Shown piece after piece: positions 1 to 6,991 of a stretch of 49,474 bases of DNA. The stretch lies in the IMG/VR virus record IMGVR_UViG_3300038311_000057, positions 1 to 49,474 of that record; one strand, given 5' to 3'. The notes beneath the pieces were generated by a model. It was not told the DNA's origin, did no database searches, and was given only the letters and a program-made list of their open reading frames with translations. A program made the translations under genes and the position numbers. Origin of the DNA: a virus. Positions within the stretch are counted from its first letter, which is position 1; each line of letters starts with the position of its first letter.

Positions 1-100
1 AATCCATTTCAACTAGAAGAAGTTCTGATCAATTTATTGAATAATGCCAAAGATGCGCTCGAAGGCTTGGCTAATCCCCAGATATGGGTTACAACCGAAC
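1..100. repeat. Terminal overlap, left copy (circular closure)
   Basis: Bases 1-100 are the same as bases 49375-49474 except at one position (99 = A, 49473 = G). The repeat lies inside a histidine-kinase gene whose reading frame continues without interruption from the right end to the left end. I read it as the assembly overlap of a circular molecule, so the true unit is about 49,374 bp. It is less likely to be a packaged terminal repeat, because it is coding and is not next to the terminase genes. Confidence 0.93.
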
Positions 101-351
101 ATTTAGTTACTGGTGAAACTAGAATTCAAGTAGCCGATAATGGTCCTGGCATCACACCAGAATTTGCAGAAAAGTTATTTATGCCATTTGAGAGCACTAA
201 GTCAACTGAACGTGGAACTGGTTTGGGATTACATATTTCCCGCAAAATCATTGAAGCACTTGGTGGTACACTCAATTACACAGCACGAAATGGTGGTGGT
301 GCCGCTTTTTATATCACTTTCCCATCCCTATCAGAAAATGAGGCAGTATAA
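1..351 (+). CDS. Histidine kinase, C-terminal (ATPase) part, continues from 49474
   Basis: These are residues 119-234 of a 234-residue sensor kinase whose first 118 codons lie at 49021-49374. The HATPase_c boxes are all visible: N-box NNAKDAL near residue 132, G1 box DNGPGI near 164, F-box FMPFESTKS near 179 and G2 box GTGLGL near 190. The ATP site therefore looks intact. The gene ends at a TAA at 349-351. The product should bind ATP and phosphorylate the histidine in its N-terminal half. It is a soluble protein with no membrane segment. No response regulator is encoded beside it or elsewhere in the genome, so the target would be a host protein or is unknown. Confidence 0.93.
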   Translation, partial: NPFQLEEVLINLLNNAKDALEGLANPQIWVTTEHLVTGETRIQVADNGPGITPEFAEKLFMPFESTKSTERGTGLGLHISRKIIEALGGTLNYTARNGGGAAFYITFPSLSENEAV

Positions 352-396
352 ATGTCAAAAAAAATGGATATTTTCCCTAATTTAGGTACTAGCGTT

Positions 397-416
397 ATAT
401 CCTTAAAAAAGGATAT
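397..416. promoter_or_regulatory. 8-bp inverted repeat between kinase and next operon
   Basis: ATATCCTT and AAGGATAT form a perfect 8-bp stem around a 4-base A loop, in the 115-base gap after the kinase gene. No U-tract follows, so it is a poor intrinsic terminator. It could be an operator or a weak attenuator for the replication operon. Confidence 0.3.
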
Positions 417-466
417 CTTAATAACCCAAAAGAAACAGACACGTTAACAATAAGGAAACCAATATA

Positions 467-691
467 ATGGACAACAGCATGAAAACTAACATTCTTGATC
501 TCCTAAAGGAGAATCAAGATACTGATATTCTCCAAACAATTGTAGATTGGGCGGATTCGCCTAAAGACAGGTACGCTAAAGCACGGCGCTGGGTGGACAT
601 AAACGATGCTATGAAAAAAGCCATCCAAAACACTAGTGAACTCGCTGAAATATACATTCTCATTAACAACACGGATAGTGACAATGTTTAA
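467..691 (+). CDS. Small hypothetical protein upstream of primase-polymerase
   Basis: 74 residues starting at an ATG preceded by AAGGAAA at a good distance. I do not recognise the family. The product is acidic and mostly helical by eye, with no cysteine pairs, membrane segment or obvious HTH. Its last codons overlap the start of the primase-polymerase by 8 bases (ATG at 684, TAA at 689-691), so the two are probably translationally coupled. That placement suggests a replication accessory role, but nothing in the sequence proves it. Confidence 0.7.
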   Translation: MDNSMKTNILDLLKENQDTDILQTIVDWADSPKDRYAKARRWVDINDAMKKAIQNTSELAEIYILINNTDSDNV

Positions 692-2863
692 TAGTATACC
701 AACAACCCTAACCCAGGCTCGTGCCTGGGTTTTGTGGCAGTTTAAAAAAAAAATAACAAGTTAACGAAAGTCCCGTTAAAAATCGATGGGTCATACGCAA
801 AAACTAACGATCCATCGACTTGGGAAGAATTTTCTACTGTCGTTTCTACATATGAGGCTGATAAGTTAAAATTCAGCGGCATCGGTTTTTGCCTATGCGA
901 TAATATCGTAGGCATCGATTTAGATCACATTATTACTGCGAATGGAGGAGTAGTAAATTCGGTAGCCCACGATATTATTGAGAAATTCAGCACGACGTAC
1001 ATAGAATATTCACCTTCAGGGACTGGCGTGCACATTTTTTGCACAGGGGATATAAAACGCAGTGGTAAAGGCTCGACTGAAAAATGGATCGAGATATATG
1101 ACCGCAATTCGCCTCGCTATCTCACTGTCACTGGGTCGCGTTTTCCAGTCAGTTCAAGTAATGTCACAAACTGTCAATCGTCCCTGGATTGGCTTTATGA
1201 AAAGTTTTTTACAAAAAAACACCCCCTCCAACCCCCCAGCCCCCCCCTAAACTTTTCGGATTCCGAGATAATTTCCAAAGCTCAAAAAGCTAAAAACGGA
1301 AATAATTTTAATGCGTTAATGCGTGGTTTATGGGAAGGCAGATACCCTTCTCAGTCGGAAGCCGATGCGGCTCTTTGTTCAATTCTGTCATTTTGGACGT
1401 CTGACGAAGCGCAAATAGACAGAATCTTTCGTTCATCAAGTCTTATGAGGGAAAAATGGGACAAACGTCATTCAGCAACAGGGGAAACTTATGGCGACAT
1501 GACCCTACGAAAAAATCGAGCCGGTAATGTTTATGTTTTTGGCAGTGGCCAAACTGGCAAACAAACTGTGGAAAAAAAACAGGCTATGGAATTAGTACAA
1601 ATAGATCCTGTAGAGCCACCTGCAAAAATTACCACTTTTCCAACCATCCCCCCATTCGAGAAATTTTCACAATTAACTGAAATCATTATCAATTCCGCTC
1701 CAAAAAAACAGCCCGAGTTGACCGTTGCCAATTTGCTGGCAGCAATTGGCGTCATATTGGGAGGGAAAGTGTCAACTCCGACCGATCTCCGCACCAACCT
1801 ATATTTTTGCGCAATTGTTGGTCCAGGACGTGGAAAAGATCATAGTCGAAAATTCGTACAACGTTTGTTCAGGTTGTTGGAACTAGAGAAATTTTGCAGC
1901 CTGAAGTTAGGCACCGGCGCCGGGGTAGTAAAACTCATGGACACGATCCCCCCCTCAAAGTTGTTCATGCACGATGAGTTTGGACTATTCTTAAAAATGG
2001 TTGGAAATGAAAGGACATCAGCGCCATGGCGGGAAATAAACGAAGTACTAAATGATTTTTTTAGTGCTGCAAACAATGTTTACCATTCCACGGCTACAAA
2101 AGGGGGTGGAGTTGTGGTTATTCGGGAACCGTGCCTTGGTATTTATGCCACAAGCACCCCCGATGAGTTCTATGCCGGACTAACCCCAACTATGCTGAGC
2201 AGCGGCATGTTATCCCGTGTTATTTTCATTCGTGGAAATGAGAATGCCACAATTGAGTTGGAGCCTCAATTGTTGGCAATCCCAAAAAACCTTTTGAAGC
2301 ATTTGAGAAATATAGCAAATATGCCGTATGAATACAAGGCCGATCCTATTAGTGGGATAAAAATTCAATCCGCCAAGCGAATTGAATTCGCGCCAGCGGC
2401 TAAACAACTCTGGAATAAATTTCGGCTGCGAATGGATTTGCAAGTGTTAGAGAGTGACCAAAAATTTGCTTCAATTTATGCTAGGGCTGGTGAGCACGCT
2501 GCAAAAATAGCGTTAATTTTATCTTTATTCGAGCTAGAAGGGACAATATCAATAGAGGCGGTACGTTGGGCTACCCTGTATGTAGAAAACGCCATAAATC
2601 TTCTAATAGGTGCCTTAGATGAGCATATGGCAGAAAACCTGACTGAGGAATATGCAAAAAGAGTTTTGGCTCTGATCAAACGTAAGGGAGGATCGATGAC
2701 AAAGAGCGAATTGGTTAGAAACACAAAGTGGCTCGACAAACAAACTCGCGATAACCTGTTGAATTCCCTAACTGAAGGCAAGGAATTAATTTTAATTGAT
2801 GATACGCCTTCAGGTTCTTTTAAAAAAACAAGTACTTACCATTTATCTATCGACAAACGGTAG
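684..2863 (+). CDS. Primase-polymerase (NrS-1-like) with DUF3987-type ATPase domain, interrupted by a frameshift at an A10 tract
   Basis: The reading frame starting at 684 encodes a typical primase-polymerase N-terminus (QARAWVLWQFKKK) but stops at 762. The -1 frame then continues the same domain without loss (LTKVPLKIDGSYAKTNDPST). The switch falls on ten A at 744-753. If joined, the protein is about 726 aa. Archaeo-eukaryotic primase motifs are present: GIDLDH near residue 76 and SGTGVHIF near 112. A helical PriCT-like region follows (PSQSEADAALCSILSFW). The C-terminal half resembles DUF3987, with a P-loop-like GPGRGKDHSRK and Walker-B-like LFMHDEFG. It probably primes and extends phage DNA and may unwind the origin that lies just downstream. 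The ATG at 1028 would remove the catalytic aspartates and is not a credible start. The break may be a sequencing indel, a mutation, or programmed slippage. Confidence 0.85.
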
Positions 2864-2887
2864 ATATCTATCTACAAACGGTAGATA
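2844..2887 (+). repeat. Two 23-bp iterons (plus a partial third at 3203)
   Basis: Copies at 2844-2866 and 2865-2887 differ at one base. The core is ACAAACGGTAGATA preceded by TATCTATC(G/T). A 15-base partial copy (TATCGACAAACGGTA) occurs at 3203-3217, and a degenerate AAATGGTAGATA follows near 3231. The first copy overlaps the stop codon of the primase-polymerase. Confidence 0.8.
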
Positions 2888-3066
2888 AAATGAGATAAAT
2901 GAGTATAAATGGTATTTTAGTAGTATAATTATAGAAATCATGTACTTATCTCGTAAGTAGGATAAATAAGAAAAAGTGTTTCCTTTATATAAACATAAAC
3001 TTACGAGGTAAATGAGTAAATGAGTAAAATGAGATATTACCCTATATATATTTATTTTAAAATAAA

Positions 3067-3156
3067 CATTTTACTCATTTTACTCATTTTACTCATTTTA
3101 CTCATTTTACTCATTTTACTCATTTTACTCATTTTACTCATTTTACTCATTTTATT
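3067..3156 (+). repeat. 9-bp tandem repeat, about ten copies
   Basis: Nine perfect tandem copies of CATTTTACT run from 3067 to 3147, and a tenth with one mismatch follows to 3156. The complement, AGTAAAATG, appears as shorter forward copies at about 3008-3037. There is no spacer structure, so it is not a CRISPR array. It is probably part of the origin or a protein-binding array. Confidence 0.9.
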
Positions 3157-3255
3157 CTAACTTATTAAGTTATATATATTATTATATATAATATATAAAA
3201 TATATCGACAAACGGTAATTTGTCACAGATAAATGGTAGATAAAAAGTCCTTTAC

Positions 3256-3307
3256 AAACTATCAACGTGCTCTATAATATACACACTATAGAGCACGTTG
3301 ATAGTTT
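3256..3307. promoter_or_regulatory. Perfect 21-bp inverted repeat (operator candidate)
   Basis: Arms at 3256-3276 and 3287-3307 are perfectly complementary around a 10-base AT-rich centre. The arm contains GAGCACGTTGATAGTTT. The site lies 47 bp upstream of the XRE-type regulator gene at 3354. A DNA-level operator or replication control site is more likely than a terminator, because no U-run follows. Confidence 0.65.
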
Positions 3308-3352
3308 CTAGTAACGAATAAAGAGCACGTTTATAGTTTTAGTAACGAATAA
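3291..3352 (+). repeat. 30-bp direct repeat before the regulator gene
   Basis: GAGCACGTTGATAGTTTC followed by TAGTAACGAATAA (3291-3321) is repeated at 3323-3352 with small changes (GAGCACGTTTATAGTTTT then AGTAACGAATAA). The first copy overlaps the right arm of the 21-bp inverted repeat, so three copies of the GAGCACGTT element occur within 100 bp. They look like a cluster of binding sites just before a start codon. Confidence 0.7.
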
Positions 3353-3353
3353 T

Positions 3354-3857
3354 ATGAATAATATGAGTAACAAAATTAATTTGAAATATGTTTCAGTAGA
3401 ACATTTGGCACTAGACTTAGTGAAATTCATCCAGTTTTACTACAGTAACTTGGACATTTGCCATCCTTTTTTTGTTGGGATCAATGGGAATGGGAAACTA
3501 GCAATGTCCTGTAGAAGAATATTTGAAGTGAACTTTTTTGATGGTGAATGGAATTTCGGGGATCTTGGTCCGTATAGTTTCATTAGTGGTTCGAGAGCTG
3601 AAAGGCGCATAAGGATGGTTCATTACATTGCAAATGAAATAAAAAAGAACATTCAGCTAAGGGGAATCGTCCTCAATTTTGCTCCAATCGAAACCCCTGA
3701 AGATATTAAGAGTTTCAGAAGAGCCGGTGGTTTTAGCCAAAAGCAGTTCGCAGCCTGGCTCGGCGTTTCTGAGCATACGGTTCGTAGATTAGAAACTGGA
3801 AAAACTGAACTCAAAAAATCTGCCGCTTTCAAAATATTGAGGGCGAAAGTAGAGTAG
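3354..3857 (+). CDS. HTH regulator (XRE-like C-terminal domain) with novel N-terminal domain
   Basis: 167 residues. The C-terminal 55 residues form an XRE-like HTH (GFSQKQFAAWLGVSEHTVRR, then LETGKTELKKS). Residues 1-110 do not match a family I recognise and are rich in aromatics. They could bind a ligand or mediate oligomerisation. The ATG at 3354 abuts the direct-repeat cluster and a second ATG lies at 3363; neither has a clear Shine-Dalgarno. Its HTH resembles the one at 46526-47041 (shared pattern QKxFAxWLxVxExTxRRLExG), so the two regulators may be paralogues. Autoregulation through the adjacent repeats is a reasonable inference. Confidence 0.8.
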   Translation: MNNMSNKINLKYVSVEHLALDLVKFIQFYYSNLDICHPFFVGINGNGKLAMSCRRIFEVNFFDGEWNFGDLGPYSFISGSRAERRIRMVHYIANEIKKNIQLRGIVLNFAPIETPEDIKSFRRAGGFSQKQFAAWLGVSEHTVRRLETGKTELKKSAAFKILRAKVE

Positions 3858-3874
3858 TTTTATATAAAAAAGTG

Positions 3875-3900
3875 TTGACAACTGTATAAATTGGTACATA
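3875..3900 (+). promoter_or_regulatory. Promoter P1, partial early-promoter motif
   Basis: AAGTGTTGACA with a -35 TTGACA at 3875-3880, matching the left half of the early promoters at 4088, 6849 and 11608. The -10 is poor (TACATA at 3895, short spacer) and no GTCAAC half-site follows at the usual distance. It would drive the pentapeptide ORF. Confidence 0.4.
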
Positions 3901-3914
3901 AAAGAAAATATATC

Positions 3915-4055
3915 ATGTCTATGCTAAAAAATACAGTTGAACTCCACGTCAAAGAAGGGATGTCTTTGAGCGGAGCTAATCTAAGTGGCGCTGATCTTAG
4001 CGGGGCTAATCTAAGTGATGCCGATTTTAGTGGTGCCAAATTAACCTATAATTAA
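3915..4055 (+). CDS. Short pentapeptide-repeat protein (46 aa)
   Basis: The ORF runs from ATG 3915 to TAA 4053-4055. After about 16 N-terminal residues it consists of A(N/D)LSG-type pentapeptides (GANLSGADLSGANLSDADF), about five repeats, or one and a bit turns of the beta-helix such proteins form. This is much shorter than DNA-mimic pentapeptide proteins such as Qnr or MfpA. Out of frame after the stop, the sequence AGTGGCGCCAAAAGT still encodes SGAKS, which suggests a longer ancestor cut by a frameshift. It lies between a weak promoter and the strong promoter of the helicase gene. Function unknown. Confidence 0.55.
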   Translation: MSMLKNTVELHVKEGMSLSGANLSGADLSGANLSDADFSGAKLTYN

Positions 4056-4087
4056 TTTATAGTGGCGCCAAAAGTAATAAAAAAAGT

Positions 4088-4123
4088 GTTGACAAGAATA
4101 TAAAACAGTGTACAATGGTCAAC
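4088..4123 (+). promoter_or_regulatory. Promoter P2 with split palindromic operator
   Basis: The -35 is TTGACA (4089-4094), the spacer is 16 bases and the -10 is TACAAT (4111-4116). GTTGAC at 4088-4093 and its complement GTCAAC at 4118-4123 lie exactly 30 bp apart. It drives the SNF2 helicase gene 40 bp downstream. Confidence 0.8.
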
Positions 4124-4163
4124 TCTATTGAGAAAGTAAAAACTTAAAGGAAGGAATTATAAC

Positions 4164-6836
4164 ATGGCAACCAAAGCAACTAAAATTTCTAAAGCACAAT
4201 TCGTGGCAAAAGCACAGAGTTTTTTTGGCGATAACGTAAAAGTAGAGTATCGCCGGGCAACTGGTTCTGGTTGGTACTTATGTAAAGATAATTATGATTG
4301 TCGCATAGGAACAAATATAAATGAAGCTTGGGACTGGCTAAATCAAACGCATAAGTTTGATATTCAAACTGAAGTGGGGCAGATTCGTGCTGGTGCTACA
4401 ATCCAGGCGCTGGACCCAATAGAAACAGATGCTTTTCCAACCCTTTTTGAGAAACCCCTTGTCACAATCCACCAAGCTTTGAAATATCTTAGTGCTCGGT
4501 GTGATGGAGCTAATGCTCAAGATGGATGTGGATTCAATAAATTTGATGCTCAATATGGTCAATATCTCGCCTCGTTACCTGAACTAACCCAACATCAGGC
4601 ACGTACTGGCTGGGTACTTCTGAAGAAGTACCGTAAACAATTACAGGAAGGCGGCATTGACTACGACGCTATCCCAGAGCCACCAAAACCTACCGGAGCT
4701 CAACCAGATCGGTATATTGCGTTCAATACTTCTGGCCAATTTCTGGTGTATTCACATTTCGATGATAACAGTGAGTTTCAAAATTTTTTAGCGGCTATCA
4801 GGAAGGTATCCGGTCGCTATTTTGATTACGGTACCAAAACTAACGTGATTCCAAGACGTGTTGAATCTGTTGAAGCTATGGTGGAAATTGCTCAGCATTG
4901 GCATTTTGAGTTTTCGGGAGCAGCGTTGAATGCCATAGCTGAAATAATGGAACATCCAGAACAAGCTGAACATGCTCGGCAAATTAGCCTAGATGGCAAT
5001 CGCTTTCGAGTTCGATTCGATTATGACGCCAACGTTATCGCAGCAATGCGAAACGTCCCTAGACGAAAATATCAAGATGGGTATGGCGATTCTGTGCCTC
5101 TCTTCCGTAATTCCTGCATAGCACTACGGGAAGTGGCACAACAGTTTAATTTTTACGTTTCCCCTGAAGCCCGCACAGCCTTGGACAATCCACCCCCAGA
5201 GGTAAAGCAGATCCGCGCTGGTACGGATTTTTTAGTTGTGGAGTACTCCCATGATAGGGATTTCACAGCCGCTATGAACTTTCCAGGTTCCAGATTTGTC
5301 GAAGAACGTCCTGATGGTATTGCCATCAGGCATGTGGCACTCAGCGTAGACAGCATTAGCAGAATGTACGACATCGCGACAGATTTTGGGCTTAAAATTA
5401 CCGATCAAGCCGATCACATGATGCAAGAAGCTCTAGAGCAAATGAAAGCGAATATTGAGGCTAGCCGTGCCGAGAATTCCGATCTTAGAGTAGAAGGATT
5501 AGGTGGTGAGTTACGTCCGTTCCAGCGCGCGGGTGTAGCATACGCGATACGGGCTAAACGCGCTTTTATTGCAGACGAAATGGGACTTGGTAAAACAGTG
5601 CAGGCACTTGCCACCATCCAGGCTACCGGAGCTTATCCAGCCCTAATCGTATGTCCAGCTAGTTTAAAATTGAACTGGCAACGAGAAGCCAAAAAATGGT
5701 TGCCAGGGCGTTCTGTATCGATTTTTACAGCAGCCGGATTGGCTGCTGAAATTGAAATAATAAACTATGACATTCTAAAGAAAAACTTAAATCTGCTTAA
5801 AATGCGCGGATTTAAAGCTGTAATTTTCGATGAGTCCCATGCCCTAAAAAATAGGAAATCGCAACGTACTGAAGCTGCTGCTGAATTATCCAAGGGCATT
5901 GAAATTCGCCTTGCTCTGACTGGAACACCAGTCTTAAATCGTCCACAAGAACTCCTTAGCCAACTAAAGATTCTTGGGCGATTAGATGACGTGGGGGGCT
6001 TCTGGAAATTTGCCGAGCGGTATTGCGCAGCCCAAAAAACGCGCTGGGGCTGGGATTTCAGCGGCTCGGCTAATCTAACCGAGCTTAACGAGAAGCTCCG
6101 TTCAATATGCTACATTCGCCGCGACAAGGCGGGTGTTTTAGCAGAATTGCCTGCAAAACAACGTAGCGTAATTTCTCTGGACATCGATAATCGCCGGGAA
6201 TATCAAAAAGTCGAAAGAAATTTAATTGAATGGCTTACCGAGCAAAAAGGGGAAAAATTGGCTGAACGTGCCAAGTATGCTGAGCAGTTAGTAAAAATAG
6301 AGTATTTAAAACAACTGGCTGCTCAGGGGAAATTATCGGCCTTGTTTGAATGGATAGAGTCTTTTCTAGAAAGTGGCGAAAAATTGGTACTTTTCGCAAC
6401 CCATCAAAATATTATCGATGCCATAGCGGAAAAGTTCAGCAGCGCGTTAACGCTCACTGGAGAAACGCCTCAAACCCAACGACAAGAATTGGTCGATAAA
6501 TTCCAAACCGATCCGGAAACTAAGCTGATTGTGATGAATATGAAAGCAGGGGGAGTTGGGCTAACTCTGACAGCAGCCAGCAATGTTGCGTTTTTGGAAC
6601 TGGGCTGGACTCCTGCTGACCACAGCCAGGCCGAAGATCGTTGTCATCGTATTGGGCAGAGAAGTAGTGTAAATGTTTGGTATTTATTGGCAAACAAAAC
6701 GATTGATGAGGAAATATATCAGCTTATTGACGCAAAAAGAAAAGTTGTGGATGTGGCAACGGAGGGTGGCGAAATGGAGAAAAATCGTATTTTGCAAGAG
6801 CTAATCGCTTCACTGGGGGTTAACTTTGAGAAGTAA
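4164..6836 (+). CDS. SNF2-family DEAD/H helicase
   Basis: 890 residues with a good Shine-Dalgarno (AAGGAAGG) before the ATG. Motif I is DEMGLGKTVQAL (about residue 470), motif II DESH (about 555), motif III LTGTP, and the C-terminal lobe has MKAGGVGLTLTAASN and QAEDRCHRIGQRSS (about 821), which are diagnostic SNF2 motifs. A double-strand DNA translocase acting in replication-fork remodelling or recombination is expected. Residues 8-65 form a small domain (GDNVKVEYRRATGSGWYL) that is repeated at the start of the protein encoded at 6992. Residues 95-170 include a CDGANAQDGCGFNKFDAQ block, which I believe recurs in phage and plasmid SNF2 proteins. It is transcribed from its own operator-promoter. 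Confidence 0.93.
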   Translation: MATKATKISKAQFVAKAQSFFGDNVKVEYRRATGSGWYLCKDNYDCRIGTNINEAWDWLNQTHKFDIQTEVGQIRAGATIQALDPIETDAFPTLFEKPLVTIHQALKYLSARCDGANAQDGCGFNKFDAQYGQYLASLPELTQHQARTGWVLLKKYRKQLQEGGIDYDAIPEPPKPTGAQPDRYIAFNTSGQFLVYSHFDDNSEFQNFLAAIRKVSGRYFDYGTKTNVIPRRVESVEAMVEIAQHWHFEFSGAALNAIAEIMEHPEQAEHARQISLDGNRFRVRFDYDANVIAAMRNVPRRKYQDGYGDSVPLFRNSCIALREVAQQFNFYVSPEARTALDNPPPEVKQIRAGTDFLVVEYSHDRDFTAAMNFPGSRFVEERPDGIAIRHVALSVDSISRMYDIATDFGLKITDQADHMMQEALEQMKANIEASRAENSDLRVEGLGGELRPFQRAGVAYAIRAKRAFIADEMGLGKTVQALATIQATGAYPALIVCPASLKLNWQREAKKWLPGRSVSIFTAAGLAAEIEIINYDILKKNLNLLKMRGFKAVIFDESHALKNRKSQRTEAAAELSKGIEIRLALTGTPVLNRPQELLSQLKILGRLDDVGGFWKFAERYCAAQKTRWGWDFSGSANLTELNEKLRSICYIRRDKAGVLAELPAKQRSVISLDIDNRREYQKVERNLIEWLTEQKGEKLAERAKYAEQLVKIEYLKQLAAQGKLSALFEWIESFLESGEKLVLFATHQNIIDAIAEKFSSALTLTGETPQTQRQELVDKFQTDPETKLIVMNMKAGGVGLTLTAASNVAFLELGWTPADHSQAEDRCHRIGQRSSVNVWYLLANKTIDEEIYQLIDAKRKVVDVATEGGEMEKNRILQELIASLGVNFEK

Positions 6837-6848
6837 TTGAAAAAAAGT

Positions 6849-6884
6849 GTTGGAAAATATTAAAAATACTATATAATAGTCAAC
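6849..6884 (+). promoter_or_regulatory. Promoter P3 with split palindromic operator
   Basis: The -35 is TTGGAA (6850-6855), spacer 16, -10 TATAAT (6872-6877). The half-sites GTTGGA (6849) and GTCAAC (6879) are 30 bp apart. The symmetry extends to AAGTGTTG and CAACACTT. It lies 108 bp before the next start codon. Confidence 0.75.
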
Positions 6885-6938
6885 ACTTGATGATATTGAT
6901 AATGTTGATACAAGCATTAAAAGTCACTGCAAAACAGT

Positions 6939-6975
6939 GTTGACTACTGTATAAAACATATAATAATATGTCAAT
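6939..6975 (+). promoter_or_regulatory. Promoter P4, degenerate copy of the early promoter
   Basis: CAGTGTTGACT with GTTGAC at 6939-6944, TATAAT-like AT-rich bases at 6959-6968 and an imperfect GTCAAT at 6970-6975 (31 bp away). The second of two tandem promoters before the 314-aa gene. Its -10 overlaps an in-frame ATG at 6968, which argues that translation starts later, at 6992. Confidence 0.5.
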
Positions 6976-6991
6976 CCTAGGAAATTATACT

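Larger units (their letters stand above)
2844..3353. other. Candidate replication origin / regulatory region (no gene)
   Basis: About 490 bases without a credible gene, extremely AT-rich. It holds two overlapping 23-bp iterons that begin inside the end of the primase-polymerase gene, a partial third iteron, an A/T-only stretch around 3165-3205, a 9-bp tandem array (3067-3156), and a 21-bp inverted repeat with direct repeats. Forward copies of TGAGTAAA near 3010-3035 are complementary to the tandem array, so this DNA could fold into large hairpins. Iterons plus an AT-rich unwinding element next to a primase gene are what an iteron-type origin looks like. This is inference. Confidence 0.5.

Noticed and set aside
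1028-2863. Primase-polymerase starting at the ATG at 1028
   Set aside because: It would delete the catalytic GIDLDH motif and start in the middle of the domain. The coding pattern continues upstream to 755 in this frame and to 684 in the +1 frame.
3067-3156. CRISPR-like array
   Set aside because: The 9-bp units abut with no spacers, and no cas genes are present.
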